NCBI GenBank assembly: GCA_902782595.1
Contig: CACZNW010000005.1
Coordinates: 1-5,875 of the forward strand
Length of the DNA stretch: 5,875 nt
Direction: 5' to 3'
From: an uncultured Methanobrevibacter sp.
Lineage (GTDB): Archaea > Methanobacteriota > Methanobacteria > Methanobacteriales > Methanobacteriaceae
The notes beneath the pieces were generated by a model, which did not search any database, was not told the DNA's origin, and saw only the letters and a program-made list of their open reading frames with translations. Shown piece by piece: positions 5,875-5,875 of the stretch. Position 1 is the stretch's first letter, and the number at the start of each line of letters is the position of its first letter. Made by a program: the position numbers and the translations under genes.

Positions 5875-5875
5875 T

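Overview
The window looks like a stretch of a methanogenic archaeal chromosome, most likely of the order Methanobacteriales (Methanobrevibacter-like). The basis is an archaeal Sec61-beta protein at the left edge, an OGG1-type glycosylase, a HisF with the extended architecture I associate with that order, TATA-box promoters, GGTGA-type ribosome binding sites, oligo-T terminators and AT-rich intergenic DNA. The genus is inferred from protein resemblance and base composition and was not tested.

Left and centre, + strand (1-3346): the 3' end of the Sec61-beta gene; hisF (204-1028); an 8-oxoguanine DNA glycosylase/AP lyase (1025-1948) coupled to hisF by an ATGA overlap; and a 14-helix DHA2-type MFS exporter (1979-3346) with its own TATA-like element. 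These are ordinary housekeeping or accessory genes with intact reading frames and moderate GC.

AT-rich island, - strand (about 3348-4870): the most interesting part. In transcription order it holds an intact 139-residue protein of an uncharacterised family with a D-P-E motif (4377-4796), coupled by a second ATGA overlap to a HEPN-domain gene (4380-3985) that is broken by two single-base frameshifts. Next come a second, distantly related partner-type protein broken by an in-frame TAG (about 4027-3581) and a truncated paralogue of the first protein (3554-3348) that ends one base from the exporter stop codon. I read this as a decaying HEPN toxin-antitoxin-like locus with multiple copies of the partner gene. 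The frameshifts could instead be homopolymer sequencing errors, in which case the locus is live. The sequence alone does not decide.

Right part: about 335 bp of non-coding AT-rich DNA (4812-5147) holding a TATA box for the partner gene, a 13-bp palindrome and a perfect 11-bp-stem hairpin. Then comes a minus-strand cyclophilin-type peptidyl-prolyl isomerase (5148-5579) with a clear TATA box, ribosome binding site and terminator hairpin. The last 200 bases (5674-5874) contain two very short, lysine-rich, same-frame minus-strand reading frames, the second preceded by a strong GGAGG. They may be a broken gene or a remnant of a mobile element; I do not recognise them.

GC contrasts were judged by eye, not calculated.
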